Of a DNA stretch of 64,000 bases, positions 63,973 to 64,000 are shown piece after piece. The stretch comes from Acinetobacter sp. ANC 7912 (lineage in GTDB: Bacteria; Pseudomonadota; Gammaproteobacteria; Pseudomonadales; Moraxellaceae). The DNA is taken from the NCBI RefSeq assembly GCF_039862785.1, contig NZ_CP156795.1, positions 2,232,001 through 2,296,000 on the forward strand, in the 5' to 3' direction. The number at the start of each line of letters is the position of its first letter. Position 1 is the first letter of the stretch. The position numbers and the translations under genes were made by a program. The notes beneath the pieces were generated by a model. It did not search any database. It saw only the letters and a program-made list of their open reading frames with translations, and was not told the DNA's origin.

Positions 63973-64000
63973 GGGTATTTCTGTGGTTTCCCTTTCACAA

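Overview
The window reads as a chromosomal segment of an Acinetobacter species (Moraxellaceae). The protein families, AT-rich intergenic DNA, the local gene orders (dnaG, hemA, TPR protein, lolB, ispE, tRNA-Gln, prs, rplY, pth; coaD beside a YfhL-type ferredoxin; bamD divergent from rluD-pgeF) and the insertion sequences all fit that genus. The species cannot be fixed by reading alone.

Layout. 1-3.6 kb: start of pdxB (cut by the left edge), two tandem tRNA-Ser(UGA), greB, an MltF-like lytic transglycosylase and an SCP2 protein. 3.75-6.7 kb: an IS200/IS605-type element (tnpA plus tnpB) with an IS4-family element inserted in its terminal hairpin. 6.8-22 kb: ttcA, a second lytic transglycosylase, htpX, a DUF4112 protein, mgtE, an unpartnered RND efflux pump, aceA with a divergent LysR regulator, a CNNM/CBS protein and small proteins of unknown function. 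22.3-24.3 kb: tRNA-Leu and a membrane-protein gene broken by an IS30-family element. 24.3-31 kb: folP, a GNAT acetyltransferase, ftsH, rlmE, yhbY and others. 31.2-36.3 kb: carAB behind a structured leader, then greA. 36.4-41.9 kb: the only strongly accessory zone, with an IS4 element split by an IS3 element, a segment inverted between two IS3 copies, and a truncated KAP-family P-loop NTPase. 41.9-64 kb: housekeeping genes (tRNA-Met, rnpB, coaD, smpB, pgeF, rluD, bamD, dnaG, an IS982 element, hemA, lolB, ispE, four tRNA-Gln, prs, rplY, pth, panD, a GDYXXLXY/DUF2157 pair, an FMN riboswitch with ribB, a frameshifted lysE-type gene, a DUF1289 protein and trhO).

How the genes relate. Many belong to translation and RNA processing (tRNAs, rnpB, ttcA, trhO, rlmE, rluD, pth, rplY, smpB, hemA) or to envelope building (bamD, lolB, two lytic transglycosylases, htpX, ftsH). 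Others make cofactors or precursors (pdxB, folP, coaD, panD, ribB, ispE, prs, carAB). Convergent gene pairs often share one bidirectional terminator.

I see no intact, clearly undescribed multi-gene system. The observations most worth a second look are: (1) the IS4/IS3 nest, whose original order can be rebuilt from target duplications; (2) two IS4 insertions that both fall in perfect hairpins; (3) a TnpB lacking the usual RuvC-II glutamate, with a candidate replacement near the zinc finger; (4) nested terminator-like hairpins ahead of carA; (5) an ispE stop codon inside the first tRNA-Gln; (6) a DnaA-box-like cluster upstream of a lytic transglycosylase; (7) an MltF-like protein missing one lobe of its binding domain; and (8) a KAP NTPase remnant that may be all that is left of a defence locus.
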